Below, in pieces: positions 1 through 12,510 of a stretch of 64,000 nt of DNA. The notes below the pieces were generated by a model. That model was not told the origin of the DNA. It did not search any database and saw only the letters and a program-made list of their open reading frames with translations. Numbering within the stretch: position 1 is the first letter of the stretch; every line of letters begins with the position of its first letter. Made by a program: the position numbers and the translations under genes. The stretch is from Marchantia polymorpha subsp. ruderalis (taxonomy: Eukaryota; Streptophyta; Marchantiopsida; Marchantiales; Marchantiaceae). The stretch lies in contig AP031356.1 in assembly GCA_037833965.1 (NCBI GenBank), forward strand, positions 146,501-210,500, in the 5' to 3' direction.

Positions 1-1650
1 ATCACATGAGAGCTAGTTGAAGTTGAAACAATTTTTTTTTTGTTACGGAATTACCAACAAAATATTTTCACTTTGTCAATGAATGAAGACGTAGAAGAAA
101 GTCATTATTTGTTATTTGTAAACTTCTTGGTCATCTACAACAGTACATTCAATATGTATTTCAACAAGAAACTTGTGATGTTCATACATGGTTTCAATCC
201 TAGTTACATAGATATTTCAAGAAAAATGATCTTGTACCGATTACTACAAAAGCTATATATAGTGTTTGTTAGAGCTTAAAGATCAAGTTAAGTATGCTAG
301 CAATGTGACGTTAACATTCAATGGATGAAAAAATGTTTTAACAACTCAATCTACATTTTGATTGTCACCATCAATGCAAAACAATGAATATTGGACATTT
401 TTGCGCTTTACATTTTGGCTAATTGCAAATGTGTTGCAGCAAAAACTGATATTATTAAAAAATAAAAATCTTCTTTCATTAATAACAATTGTTGTCTTTG
501 TATACAATATTTGAACTATCATGGTTAAAATGAGGTGTAATTTTGCCAACTTACATCCAAACATTGTACTTTTGCGTTGTTGTCTTCGTCAACTTAATTT
601 GATCGCAAATGTGTTACTTCTAGTTATTATGAAGTAAGTTTTCAAGATATTGAAAGCAATATTTCAAATTGAAAATGAAAATATAAGAAATTTCAACAAT
701 AAGTTTTCATTAATTTTTTAACAAATTCTCACTATTGCACGATACAACTCATAATATGAAGTCAAAAAAACAACATTTGGAAATTCGTGTCAAGTTTCTG
801 TGAAAAAAAATGAACTTCAACAAATATTGTATATCTTGATGTTGCATCGTAGCTCAAAGGCTTTTTACATTGTGTGGACAAATCAAAACTAACCAACAAA
901 CCATCAATCAACAAACACATCTTGAAGTTGATGGCAAATGTATATCACTTTGTAATTAACAAGGAGATTTGCAAGTTATTCAAGCTAATTGCTAAAAGTA
1001 TAGCTCGTCTTGAACAAAGTTCTATCATATTAGATCAAATTTTTTCTAAGCGCATCAAGTACTATACAATTGTGAAGGATGTACATGTTATCAAAACTGC
1101 AATCGCTTCGAGATCCACCTTATCAAAATTATCCCAAAAAATGCTTCTAATTTTGATCATCCAACGTAATTGGTACGATAACCTTTCAATTGAGTACACA
1201 TTTCAGGTAAGTACTCATAATTTTTACCAAAAAATAAGTAAAAAGATTTATTTGGTTTAAAATATCATAAATTATCAAATTGCAAAAATTTTGAAGATTG
1301 TTGTGTTTGAAAATAAATTATTTGATTGATGTTTTTTCATTTGATATTATGAGTCTATATTTTGGAAAAAATAAGCCGCAATGAATCATATTGCATACGT
1401 TTTAAGATCTTATTGTACAATAAATACTTAAAAATCGTTAGAATCCGAGGGTTACGAGTAGTAACTTCATTACGATCCGTGACTGACCGTCACGGATCAA
1501 TTGAGCAATCCAGCTACCGCCACCATAATCACTGCGACCTTCACAGCAAGAATAAATGAAAGAAAAAGTTTGTCCGGTTCACTTCACACATCAAGTACGG
1601 TGAAAAATTGATAAAAACAGAAATGAAGCATAGAGGAAGAGGACAAATGT
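1..1650. other. AT-rich intergenic stretch, no recognised gene
   Basis: The sequence is strongly AT-rich with poly-A and poly-T runs. An open stretch at 40-279 and another at about 874-1260 (opening with GTG, not ATG) were examined. The second has a vague resemblance to decayed hAT-type transposase C-terminal regions, but no motif is clear enough to name it. I see no splice structure, tRNA or other RNA gene here. Confidence 0.5.
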
Positions 1651-2156
1651 ACGGTAAGGTGGATTATAGAGCATACACAATATTTGTCGTCCTCTTAGAG
1701 CGACACATGAGAATCAGTACAGTAGGATATAATTCGGTTCTAGTCACTTTCAACAGCCTTTGCAATATGAGTTGAACATGTTTGGAGCAAAAATAGGTCT
1801 CACAGAAAATAAGCGAGCGTGCACCGACAAGGATGAAGTCTGCACAAAGGCGATCATAGTTACTGCCAAACTCAATCCAGTAACTCGAAGTACTGTAGCA
1901 CAACTTGTTGGTACTTTTTGTACCTGGGGACCGAGAGGCAGATTCCCTTCTGGGAAATGAGAGTCGGCCATCCGGAGACGATTTTGTGAGACTGCAGACG
2001 CGAGAAACTTTTTGCTGCCGGGAGAGACACCCGAAAAACCAGATCGACCACCTCACCAATACGTGAGTGGGTGGGAGTCGAGGCAGGTCTGAGAGTAGAG
2101 AAAAAGGAGGTGAGCGCTTGTAGTTTCACACACAGCCCAATTGTGCAACTCGTCCT

Positions 2157-2196
2157 GATCGCCTGATCGCCTGATCGCCCGATCGCCCGATCGCCT
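2157..2196 (+). repeat. Five 8-bp tandem units GATCGCCY upstream of the FNR start codon
   Basis: Five consecutive copies of GATCGCCT or GATCGCCC lie 55-94 bp upstream of the FNR ATG, so in the probable 5'UTR or core promoter. The units are head to tail with only a C/T difference at the last position. Whether the array is transcribed cannot be told without transcript data. Confidence 0.85.
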
Positions 2197-2250
2197 TTGC
2201 TCTTTGTGCACAGATTGAGCTGAGAGCTGCTTCTACTTCATTTGGGAACT

Positions 2251-4948
2251 ATGGCTCAAGCAGTTACTTTGCAGGTCAAGTTCAGTTCCTTCTTTGAGTT
2301 TTTGCATTCACTGCTTTATTTACGTATGTGCATGTTTTCTTCGTTCATTTTTGCGATCTTTCCCTGAGCATTCGTTCTGCTGTTACCGATTTTCGCCCCT
2401 GCCGCCAGCCAGGTAACGAATGTGAATCATGAATTCTGGATTTACGCATTTGGTCTTGGAGAATCAGTTTAGGGTGCAGATGTTTGTCGCAGTTTCACTA
2501 AGTACAGAGGACCTGCCCGTATAACGATGTCGAGCGAGCGCTACCGCTTGCGATGTTGTTTTGGGCAGTCTACCTACATGCATGCATGAGTTTGACGGAA
2601 TCGAGAAAATCTTTTATTCAGTACCTGCTGAATTTAGGACGTTGTGTTGTGGGTGATTGTCCAATGCTGACTTATGCTGGTTTCTTTTAAATGCATTGCT
2701 CTACCAATTCAGGCTGCCTTGAGCGTGCCCAGCCATGCCGCTGTGTCAGTGTCCAGCACGAAATTCTGCAGCAGAACTTCTTGCAAGGTAATATTCTATT
2801 TTTCCCACATTTGTTTGAAGGGAAGGAAGCAGGACACAACCCGGATGATACTCCAGCACCACAGTTCCTTCGTTGCTCGTTAGTTGCTGCATATCTCCAT
2901 TCAATATGTATGTAGCTTGCTGCTACTTTCACCATTAAATTTTGCTCAAAGTCGAACACTCCATAACAGCGGTGTACTCTACCGTCCTGACGTAACGAAA
3001 AGGCCAGAGAGCAACCAGCAAGTCTTCGAAGTTCCTCGCGAACATTCTTAACGTAGCTAAATGTTGTACTGTGGATACCTTTTGTAAATTATTTTTGTGA
3101 TTGTCTGGATACGCAATCTTTAATGCTCATCTCCTACCATGGGGCCAAGCAGGTGAAAGCAGGCTCTCGATTCGATGCCGAGGCACGCTCGTTCTTCTCT
3201 GGTGACGCACTCTCCCCCTTCTCGACACCATTGCCGAGACAAAGAACCAAAAGTTTCAGGGCTGGCGTCGTTAGAGCTTCAACAAAAGTGTCCAAGGTGA
3301 AGGTCCCGCTGGAATTAGAAGAGGCGAAGGAGCCACCATTGAACCTGTGGAAAAACAAGGCTCCATACAAAGGAGTAATCAAGTCAGTGGAGAGAATTGT
3401 TGGCCCTAATGCAACTGGCGAAACTTGCCACATCGTTATTGACCATGACGGCAATGTACCATACTGGGAGGGTCAGAGCTACGGGATTATTGCCCCCGTA
3501 AGTAAAATCTCATCAGAAACTTCGCAGGGTTGTTAGATGTATTTACCATGCGGCTGCTAGCCGCGCACTAGAGGTTCTGCGAGGTCTTTGTTTTACAAGC
3601 CAATTATCAAAGCTTCACGTCGGTTTTGACCACATTTGCTACACTTGACCAGATAGTCTGTTCTAGCATTGCAATATTTTCTTGTCTTTTTAAAATTGCG
3701 CTAATAAAGCTCACATTAATGCAGAATTAGGGAACCTCTGAGGTTTACTCTCCTCTCTAGTACTGCGGTAGTTCTTTCCAGGTCCATACACCATTGCAGT
3801 AGTTCTTTCTGTCAGTTTGCTACTAAAGAATTCAAGTGTGGATTGTGTGCTTAGTTCGCCGCATACTGATGGAATCACCATCTAAACAGGGAGAGAACCC
3901 CAAGAAGCCGGGAACACCCAATACAGTGCGCCTGTACTCTATCGCATCCACAAGATACGGAGACAACTTTGATGGTAAAACAACGAGTCTTTGTGTCAGG
4001 AGAGCCGTGTACTGGGACCCCGAGACTCAGAAAGAAGATCCAGCAAAGAAGGGCGTCTGCAGTAACTTTCTTTGCGATGCCAAGCCCGGTGATGAGGTTC
4101 AGATAACAGGTTAGTACTTATAATCGCCCTACCAGCTGTATCAGATCGAACTTTTATAAACCTTGAGCTTTGTTTGTCTAATAGAAGCTGTTTCCAACCT
4201 CCGATCTTTGTTGGAATGCTTTTAATCCATCCGGCGGGCGAGGCGAATATAATGAATAGTGTATGTCACGACCAAAATCGGATGCAGTAGTTAATAGAGG
4301 AGAAACTTGAATCCAGAACTGACAAGACCTTTGGACATCAAAATATACAGCTGCGTTGATTTTCTGTTCTTAAGTGATAACCTAAGCAAGTTTAGAGTTA
4401 GAATTTCAGTTGATATGTTTTGACAAGTTACACATTGACTTTTTCTAGGGCCATCTGGAAAGGTGTTGCTTTTACCAGAGGAGGACCCAAATGCAGTACA
4501 TATCATGGTTGCCACAGGAACAGGAATTGCTCCTTACAGAGCATACCTCCGAAGGATGTTCATGGAGGATGTTCCCAACTTCCAGTTCGGAGGTCTTGCT
4601 TGGCTCTTCCTTGGAGTTGCCAACACAGACAGCTTGCTCTATCATGATGAGTTCAGCTCCTACAAAGAGCAGTACCCTGAGAACTTTAGGTACGATTTAG
4701 CTCTGAGTCGTGAGCAAAAGAATCAGAGGGGTGGAAAAATGTACGTACAAGACAAGATTGAGGAGTACAGCTCTGAGCTGTTCGACCTTCTGGACAAGGG
4801 TGCCCATATCTACTTTTGTGGTTTAAGAGGCATGATGCCCGGTATCCAAGACACCTTGAAGAGGGTTGCCGAGGAGCAGGGCATTGTTTGGGAGGAAAAA
4901 CTCTCTCAGTTGAAGAAGAACAAGCAGTGGCACGTTGAGGTTTACTAA
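2251..4948 (+). CDS. FNR: Ferredoxin-NADP(+) reductase, chloroplast (leaf type), 5 coding exons
   Basis: This plastid flavoenzyme moves electrons from reduced ferredoxin to NADP+ at the end of the photosynthetic chain. Exons joined by GT-AG introns in consistent phase are 2251-2274, 2713-2787, 3153-3497, 3890-4109 and 4449-4948, giving 387 residues. The Ser/Arg-rich, acid-poor N-terminal region of about 65 residues looks like a transit peptide. The FAD-binding RLYSIAS is at residues 162-168 and GVCSNFLCD at 203-211. The NADP-binding GTGIAP is at 245-250. The catalytic Cys is 345 (FCGLRGM), and the protein ends in the conserved WHVEVY with a terminal Tyr that stacks on the flavin. Length and all active-site motifs are normal for the leaf-type family. 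The start is the only ATG that gives a transit peptide in frame; the first exon codes for just 8 residues. The gene looks intact. Confidence 0.95.
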
Positions 4949-5700
4949 GGAGGTCATGCTCGAATTTTTGCGATTTTATTGTGATGTCGGGTAGAGACCG
5001 TCACTTGTAGATGAAAAGCCATACCAAAAGCATTCGAGTCTGGATATTCGGCTCATCCTGGTTGGCTGAGGATTAATTGGATAGGCTAAGACATGAGTTA
5101 TTACTTCTCGGACAAGCGTTCAAAATTCGGGCTAGATGCGATTCATGGTCAAACACATGTATCTAGTTCAACAGTTTCTACCCTCTTCTATCTGCTGTCT
5201 CCCACTGGTGCTCACAGAAGTATTACGAGCTTGGGTGCCTCGCAGATGCAGCAGTTGAGTCAAGAAGACCTCAATCAGCCGAATCATCAGTATTCTGCCA
5301 TATCTCAAATCAAATATCTCCAGTCAGGGTTCCGAACGCATCCGGAGCTAGTATATTCTAGAATGGGAAATTCAATGTGCATATGATGTGTAATTGGTGG
5401 TGGGGATGTTTTGTAGATGGTAAAGGGCAAATTCACATTCCCTTTTTGCACTCCACTTCAGTAAAGCAGTTGTCATTGCTACAGAAAATTGTGGCTGAAG
5501 TAGAACGTAATATTCACATGTAGCTCAATTGGAGGCTAATTTTTCGAGAATGTAACAGCCGTCGGTTTAGCATTTAATAACATTTGAGAAAGTCTTGGTT
5601 GTCGGTCGGTGATAGATGTTGTAATTAGTTGACAGGCGGAAGCCGCTTTGCTCATTCAGTCGGGGTGTAAATGGTTCTGAGCTTAATAAATTACCATCTG
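4949..5700 (+). other. Probable FNR 3' untranslated region and polyadenylation area
   Basis: There is no coding continuation after the FNR stop. A canonical AATAAA lies at 5685-5690, about 740 bp downstream, with several T-rich and TGTAA-like stretches before it. The mRNA end is inferred from the sequence. An open stretch at 5093-5386 in this interval has no recognisable protein content. Confidence 0.4.
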
Positions 5701-7858
5701 CGAAAGATCTGTAGTATTCGGAAACTTATGATATCTTTGTTTTTGTTTGTGGGGTGGAAGCTTTACCCGTATTGAGGAGAAAAGTATACAGGAGAATATG
5801 ACTTCCTACCGTGGCAAGCAACACCGTAATAGCTACTTTTCTATGAATAAATACGTGTAATGATTCCTAACTGACTTATACCGCAAGAGATTATGAACAA
5901 TTTAGTTTTTTTTCGAGGGGCTCAAGTTTACTTTTATTCGCCTACAGTTACCCACTAAATGTATCTCCGATTGAAGAGCAACTGTGGATGTGGGTAGTAC
6001 TGTAACACAATGAATGTGCGCCAGCGGACAAGGTTGATTGTTTGTGTGTCCACTAGGACACTTTCTGTTACCACCCGTGCAACATAAGGGGTCGCTATTG
6101 TAGATATTATGTGGATGGAGCAATCAAGGAAAGTTCTGTAGTCGTGTTCAGAAGTAACTGCACAATCTCACTTTGGGTAGCAAAATCAACTATAAGCAAA
6201 ACAAAAACTGATGACTAGAGGAAGCATGGACAAGGAGGACTTGGTAATAAACATGAGTTAATGGTAAGAACATTCGGCGTCTCACAAATGTACAAAGGCT
6301 TTCATTTAGTGTGTTTAAAGTCTAGACAGATCAAAAGGCTTTCATGCATTTCCACCGGTCAAGGCCTAACGCGGATTGTCAGGATGACAAGTTTCGGTGC
6401 TCTAGCTAAGCCCTTCGCGATTTTTCTCGCGTATCCAAGTTCCAAGGCTTTGATCATTAAGTCTTTCATGGGAGGTCAGAGTATTATTTGTTTGACATCG
6501 GAGACTTTGCATGAGATTTCCAAACCTTTCGGTGTTGGAGGATACTACTATTCCGCCTAAGTATTCGGTTATCTCGGACTATGCAAAGGAGCTCTATGGG
6601 TAATCTTTGCAACCTTTCTACCATGGTGTGACACAAACCAATATATTTGTTTACAAACAAACGAAATATGCACTATGCAGAGAACTGAAAGAAGGTAGCT
6701 TGTGCAACGCTTTTCTAAGTTGGTTACCCGGCGTCAATTTATCAAACCAATTATGGCTCAAACATTGTTGCAATGTTTGTGAGAACGATATGCTGACTAC
6801 TTTGTTGTTCATGAAATCACATATCTCGATTAAAACCTTAAAAACTTGTTATCATAATGGATATATATATATATATATATATACACATTTATAACCATTA
6901 AATATTTAATGAATATGTATCTGAAAGTGATGCATTATATCATTTAAGGTAATAGATCAGTACACAGCAGTTTCCATGTTTGAGTGAAACAAATTTAATT
7001 TCTTTTGCATGATGAAGGGGTTGATAAACTTTAGAACAAATACTGAACTGAAAATTTAACATATAGTTTTTTGAAGTTTGATGCATTAAAAAATAATGCA
7101 TGATTGAAACTATGAAAACTACATACAGCAAGATAGACCGGAATTGAATTTCCAAAATACTTTTGTAAAATATAACCTATGAAGCCAGTTATACATCTAA
7201 TCAGACAAGCTTCTTCATTTGAAATAAAACCAATATATGTAGATATAGTGTTTTCTGCTGGTATTGTTTCATAGGCCTTTCGCTTGTAAATTATAAGAGG
7301 GATATCTAAAAATTTAAACTACTAATATATACCAATAAATAAAAGATATCTTCAAAGAAATCACTGTCGAGAGAGTATAATACATGTATAAAACCAGCAA
7401 ATGAAAGGATAATATAAAAGTCACTCAATACCTAGTTTGAGTAGTATTTCCTTTTTCTTTGTGCTTAGATATCAAGGTTTATATTCCATTCTCTTTCTTA
7501 GGGTTCCTTTAATCTGCTCTTCAAAGTCCTGTCAGCACTTCTAGGCATGAAACGCCAAAGGAGTTGCTTTTTTCCAATTCACCGCGTTGGCACTAGTCTA
7601 CTGTCCCGTACGATAGAAGAGCACGGAGTGAGACACCGAGTGTGACATCAGCCCCCAAGAGAGTCACTCACCACCATCGTAAGCCGGTCGCGAGGAGGGA
7701 CAGGAGGTTGCGAGAACGCACAATGAAGAGGGACTGGGACGGAAAGTGACAGATCAATGAGACCACGCGCTTGCAGCCTTGCTTTACTCGGTCGTTGGCG
7801 CTTGAACGAGTAATTGAGCGAGCGAGCACACTATAGGTGTATGTAGTTGTGGAACAAG
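5700..7858. other. Intergenic region between FNR and SCE1
   Basis: No recognised gene was found on either strand. The first part is AT-rich with an (AT)n tract at 6861-6883. From about 7550 the composition becomes more GC-rich toward SCE1, consistent with its promoter and 5'UTR. Short open frames at 5902-6123 (minus) and 6261-6894 (plus) look non-coding. Confidence 0.5.
6861..6883. repeat. (AT)n microsatellite
   Basis: About eleven uninterrupted AT dinucleotides, followed by an ACAC transition. Confidence 0.9.
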
Positions 7859-8165
7859 GTGAGTAGAGGTGGGACGGAAGCTTCAGGAAACTTTGTGGCG
7901 AATTGAGACTCGTGCGGTGCTGGTCTCACTATTCGGCTCGTAACCCAGCCTCCCCGTGGACTACACTCCCCGTGGACTACACTCGTACCTGCGTTTCTCA
8001 CTCAAAGCTGAATTGGACCGTTTGTTGGTGCGGTCCTGTGCTCATTACAGAGGAAGAAGGTGGTGGGGGCTTTGACGTGGAAGCGACAGAGTAGTCGCGG
8101 TCGTCAATTTACGCTAGGCTTTTTGATTGCTGTGAACGCGCCTGCCTTTGCTTTCGTGGTTGCAG
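7859..8165 (+). other. Probable 5'UTR intron of SCE1
   Basis: A strong donor (AAG|GTGAGT) at 7859 pairs with a pyrimidine-rich acceptor ending TTGCAG at 8165, one base before the SCE1 ATG at 8167. The interval contains a perfect 16-bp tandem duplication (7950-7965 and 7966-7981). A leader intron ending next to the start codon is common in plant housekeeping genes. This one is inferred from splice signals alone. Confidence 0.6.
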
Positions 8166-8166
8166 C

Positions 8167-9598
8167 ATGTCGGGGGGCATTGCGAGGGGTCGATTGGCCG
8201 AGGAGCGCAAGGCTTGGCGCAAAAATCATCCTCATGTAATTATTATTGCTTGGTTTTAGTTCTTAGTTTTCGTTTGCTTGCAGTTCATTTCCTGAAGTTC
8301 TCTTACGTAATTCTGCTGGATGTAGGTTCTTGCATTCTTGAAATTTTGTTCCTGAGGTTCTTGCTTTCGAAGTTTTCCAGCTTACCGGTCATCCAGTGTA
8401 TATCAGCTTTACCACTACAGTTCTCTTGTGGGGACACAGGCTCATTTGAGCTACCTTAGTTTGAGTGAAGTATATATTTCTTTTGTTTGTTATATGTCAG
8501 GTCACAACCAGTAAGAATGATGATAAACTTTTACTTCATGTTAACAAGCGAGATCTCTTGGCTTGTTTTAGGGATTTGTGGCAAGACCAGATTCCGGTGC
8601 AGATGGATCAATGAATTTGATGATTTGGCAGTGTATTTTACCAGGCAAAGTCGGGGTAAGTATGTCATCAATAAATTAGGATAGTTCATCATTTCTAGGT
8701 GGTGAAATACCATGATATGATGAATTACACTTCCATAACGACCTCCAGTCTTTGCTTCTTACACATTCCTCAACAAGCGAGTATGTTTTAAAGTATGCAA
8801 CATATGTAGGCATGACTTCAATGTAGGAAGCTCCAAGATGAACAGGTCATTACGGAATTAGAAAAATTATCTTTTAAAAAGATGGCAGCTGATATTTTGT
8901 GTACATACATTTTTGTTCAAACTCATTATGGCTCAAATAAAGTGACCTTTTGCATCAATTTTTTGTCATGTCCAGACTGATTGGGAGGGTGGCTTTTTCC
9001 CACTCGCAATCCATTTCAGCGAAGATTACCCGAGTAAGCCACCGAAGTGCAAGTTTCCTGCTTCATTTTTCCACCCCAATGTCTATCCCTCGGGCACAGT
9101 GTGCCTGTCAATACTCAACGAAGACTCCGTAAGTGCTGTGTTGCGGAATATTCTTGTATATTATCCAAGTTTCAGCCAAGCTTGTACCATCAAATCATAT
9201 TATGATATATTTATAGGTCAAATTTCGAAAAGAGATTTGTCTGTAATTCGTTTTAACTTTGGGCTACTGATCTGACCTATTATACAGGGTTGGAGACCAG
9301 CAATTACTGTAAAACAAATTTTGGTTGGGATTCAAGAGTTACTGGATGCACCAAATCCTGCTGATCCGGCTCAAACCGAAGCTTACCAACTATTCATCCA
9401 GGTATGTTTGTATCTTTTCTTCTCTTCAAGAGAACATGAGCCGAACTTAGTGTGGAAGTATAGCTCTATTTTTAGTGCTATTAAATTGCAATTATCCATA
9501 TCCTCACCTCTCAATTGTTGCTCTTGTATATTCAGGACCCCGAGGAGTACAAACGGAGAGTAAAGCAGCAGGCCAAGAACTACCCACCTCCGGTCTAA
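8167..9598 (+). CDS. SCE1: SUMO-conjugating enzyme E2 (UBC9 family), 5 coding exons
   Basis: This E2 receives SUMO from the SAE1/SAE2 E1 enzyme as a thioester and passes it to target lysines, mainly in the nucleus. Exons are 8167-8235, 8572-8655, 8976-9128, 9288-9401 and 9536-9598, all phase 0 with GT-AG introns. The product has 160 residues, the usual plant SCE1 length. The N-terminal helix begins [19 protein letters not shown]. The catalytic Cys is residue 94 in [15 protein letters not shown]. The UBC9 signatures [12 protein letters not shown] and [14 protein letters not shown] follow, and the protein ends YPPPV. The first segment matches the UBC9 family rather than ubiquitin E2s, and no key residue is missing. 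It is an independent gene, probably with a leader intron ending at 8165. Confidence 0.97.
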
Positions 9599-10800
9599 CA
9601 CTCAAATGAGAGCAACTTCCTCCAGGGGTTAATCTTCATCTCTGTCAAAAGATGTCAGGACAGAGGAGGGTGACGTGCATGTACGGGTTCTTGTGTGCTG
9701 TATGTGGATGCAAATGTGAACCTTGTGTACCCTCACCAAACCATGCTAAGCTGATGCTAACTCATGATGTGTTGATAGTATGCCGGTATGCGTATGCTTT
9801 CGTGCCGGTAGCTGACTCTAATGTTTTTAGACTGCACCCATGCTAACGGCGACCGTTTTTCTGGTACCAGTGGTGTAATGATGGAATTATGTAGTCTTGT
9901 CTCTTGTAGTTAGTGTATAAGTTGACCTGGATCAGGGTCTATGAGTGAGGTGCGAGACTCATTTCGGTGCTTAGTAGTTTTGTAATTTATAATTCTCGTC
10001 CACTGGAAGATTGTAAGGTTAGATACAGGCGAAGGGGGACTTTGTGTGAATACAGTTGGACGTGACATGTATAATGCCTGGCTTGGTCAGTCGGAGAAAA
10101 CCAAATTTCAAAATGTGTCGTATTACTTTTCTTGTGTGCTCTAGCGTCATCTTTAAAAACCTTGAAAAAGCAAGTCCGCAAGGTGGATTTAAGATGACCA
10201 ATCAGCTAGAAGAAGACAATTGTAGAGATTGGAGAGCGCAAACGGAGATATTATAGGGATTGGAAAGACATGGCTCTCTGGTCGTTACGGGCTTCTGCGC
10301 AGTTTTGTGCGACTCTAATGCGAACGGCTTACGAATTTCTTATACACTTTGTGATCATCTGGATAAAGGTTGTAAGGTTGTTGTTTTTTCCTTCTGTGAA
10401 AATTCTAGTCGATATTGCTATATCTACTGCTGCCCTTGTTATTTCTTCGCCTCCACTATCAGAGTTGGGAGGAATAAAGTCTTCCACGGCATAATATTTT
10501 GGTCATGGAAACATAAGTAGCATGGAAACTAATATTTTTACCTCCACATCAAAAAAAATATATCACAATGCTGCAATGTAGAGAAGTTGGATATTTGTCT
10601 TATCATTTGTAATTTACATATGTTTCTCAATTATCTCCAACACTGTCCACTCGTGATGAAATCAGAGACGTACAACCGACTCCTTGCAGTTTGCAACATG
10701 GAACATTACGCTTCAACAGCCTAGACTAAGTTTGTCAAAGATATAGCAGTTGTTGGAGTACAGCAGTCAAGGTTCATGTATCGGTATTATTTGCTATTGT
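9599..10800 (+). other. SCE1 3'UTR and downstream flank
   Basis: The first 400 bp probably form the 3'UTR; a T-rich stretch with TTTGTAATTTATAATT near 9978 could serve polyadenylation, but no perfect AATAAA is present. Open stretches at 9652-9846 and 10260-10520 lack recognisable protein content. Nothing else was identified. Confidence 0.4.
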
Positions 10801-10804
10801 AAAA

Positions 10805-10996
10805 GGGATGGGCTAGTTATTCATCAGTTAGGGCTAATTAGCCCTCACCCTACTGTACCTTCTATTCTTTTTGTTACAACTCCTATTTTAGAAGTAGTTG
10901 CTATTCACCCCATAGTCCTGCATCGACCAATCAGACAGGAGCTTATGCTATAGTGAGGGCTAATGAGGCCTAAGTGAAGATAACTATTCGCCCCCC
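10805..10996. mobile_element. MITE-like foldback element, about 190 bp
   Basis: The sequence at about 10805-10848 recurs inverted at about 10948-10996 with roughly 80% identity by eye; the shared core on both arms reads CTAATNAGCCCTCAC or nearly so. TGTAA occurs just outside each end and could be a target duplication, although the termini are not sharp. There is no coding capacity, so this would be a non-autonomous DNA element. Confidence 0.5.
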
Positions 10997-12450
10997 ATGT
11001 AAGATCTCCAGGAATTTAGACAAGGAAAATTCATTGGGCATAGAGTCTTAGCGTTTAGGCTCGGAAGTCTGAAACAAACATCTAGCACGACAGATTCAGC
11101 TTTGAGTTTCCCAAAATATCAGTAAATTCTTGGATGCGGGATGTGGACTTATATGCAAGTCAGAAGGCTCTTCCTTACTACGTAGTCACGGTAGAGGATT
11201 CTTTATCAGAAGTACGTGGTTTCCGTGATTCATCTGACTTGATATTCCAAACACCTGACAATTTAATTACAGAAGCTTAAATGTCCTCGGACCTCGCTAG
11301 TTAAGTGGCGAGTGCAGAATGACAACGATAGGTACTTTAAAGGTAAGGAAACAGCAGTTTATTGTCGTTCATATATGTTATCCATCATGTCAATGATCGA
11401 TCATGCAGTTATAGGAAGTTGTGGAGTTCTCAAACCAACTGAAAGGATTGATTGTATGCCTGGCATGAGACAGTTGGTGAGCAAGATGGGAGGGAAGTCG
11501 AGTTTTGACATTGGACTTTCCCTTAATCACGAGGTTGAAATCCTTTTTCACGACCGTGAGATGTTACCCAACGGCCATCTTGGCTTCTTTGCTGGTTCGT
11601 TGTACTGAGATTTAACATGGTATGCGGTCACATTGAAATTTGTTGAAATTCTCTTAGATGTTGGAAATGAAAGGACAGCAGTGTACAAGGTGCAAGGTGC
11701 AAGACTCAATCTACAAGTTCGGAAGGATATGGACATGAGACTCGAAATGTTTTTCCTCTTGTCCAATGGAACGAGAACGCGAACAAACTCGAATCACATT
11801 GGAATGTGTCGTTCCGATTTAAGACTTCACAAGGTTTAATTTGGAATTTGCAACAATACATGCGCGCTTTGTCGTAATTATAAGTATCAATCGCTGTTGT
11901 ACTCTAACGAGTCGCAATCTTCATAGTGGTAGTCACGAAACTAAACACTAGACACTTCACCTATACGAGTTACTCACAATTGCGTTGAAGGAAAATCTGA
12001 GGCGGTGATATATAAGTACTACTTTTGGAGAAAGATGAAGTTGAGTGAAGCAAATTGTATGAAGAACACCATACGATGAAAATGTTTATGAAGGACTAAA
12101 ATCTATCTGGTTAAACGCCTGTCGTGGTCAACAAAAATCGTTATTTAGTATCATACTCTAAGCTTCAAACCTGGATAACGAATACAACTCCTCGATGCAA
12201 GGAGTTTAACCATTTAACAACTAACAAACAAGTTCTCAAACAATAAAACCTTGAAAAATGTTTAACAAACAATGTTCAACAAACAAGCAACTTGTAGTGC
12301 AGGTTTTTCCATCACAGTTAAGTGATATATTGATCAGAAATCATTGATCTCCTCAAAGTCTCAATTAGTCATTAAATTGACAAAACAATGAATGTTACAA
12401 ATTTTTTGGCTTAGCTTTAAATAAATTCTAATGATGTTGCTAACAATGTG
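10997..12450. other. Intergenic, nothing recognised
   Basis: Two short open frames (11312-11608 and 11633-11839) lack recognisable domains or splice context. Composition shifts from mixed to AT-rich toward the right. No RNA gene was seen. Confidence 0.4.
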
Positions 12451-12510
12451 TAGAATCTGTTGCACGGCGCGCAAACTTAATATAGTTTGCACGCCCTGCA
12501 ACAGATGCTA
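12451..12510. repeat. Near-perfect 26-bp inverted repeat with 8-nt loop
   Basis: Arms 12451-12476 and 12485-12510 are complementary except for three positions, with the loop TTAATATA between them. The stem core (TCTGTTGCA...GCAAAC) is GC-rich compared with the surrounding AT-rich sequence, so it stands out. It could be a tiny foldback element or a hairpin RNA locus. Confidence 0.85.

Noticed and set aside
874..1260. Possible hAT-type transposase remnant
   Set aside because: The resemblance is only in general composition and a few spaced residues. The frame opens with GTG, and no BED finger or C-terminal dimerisation motif is visible.
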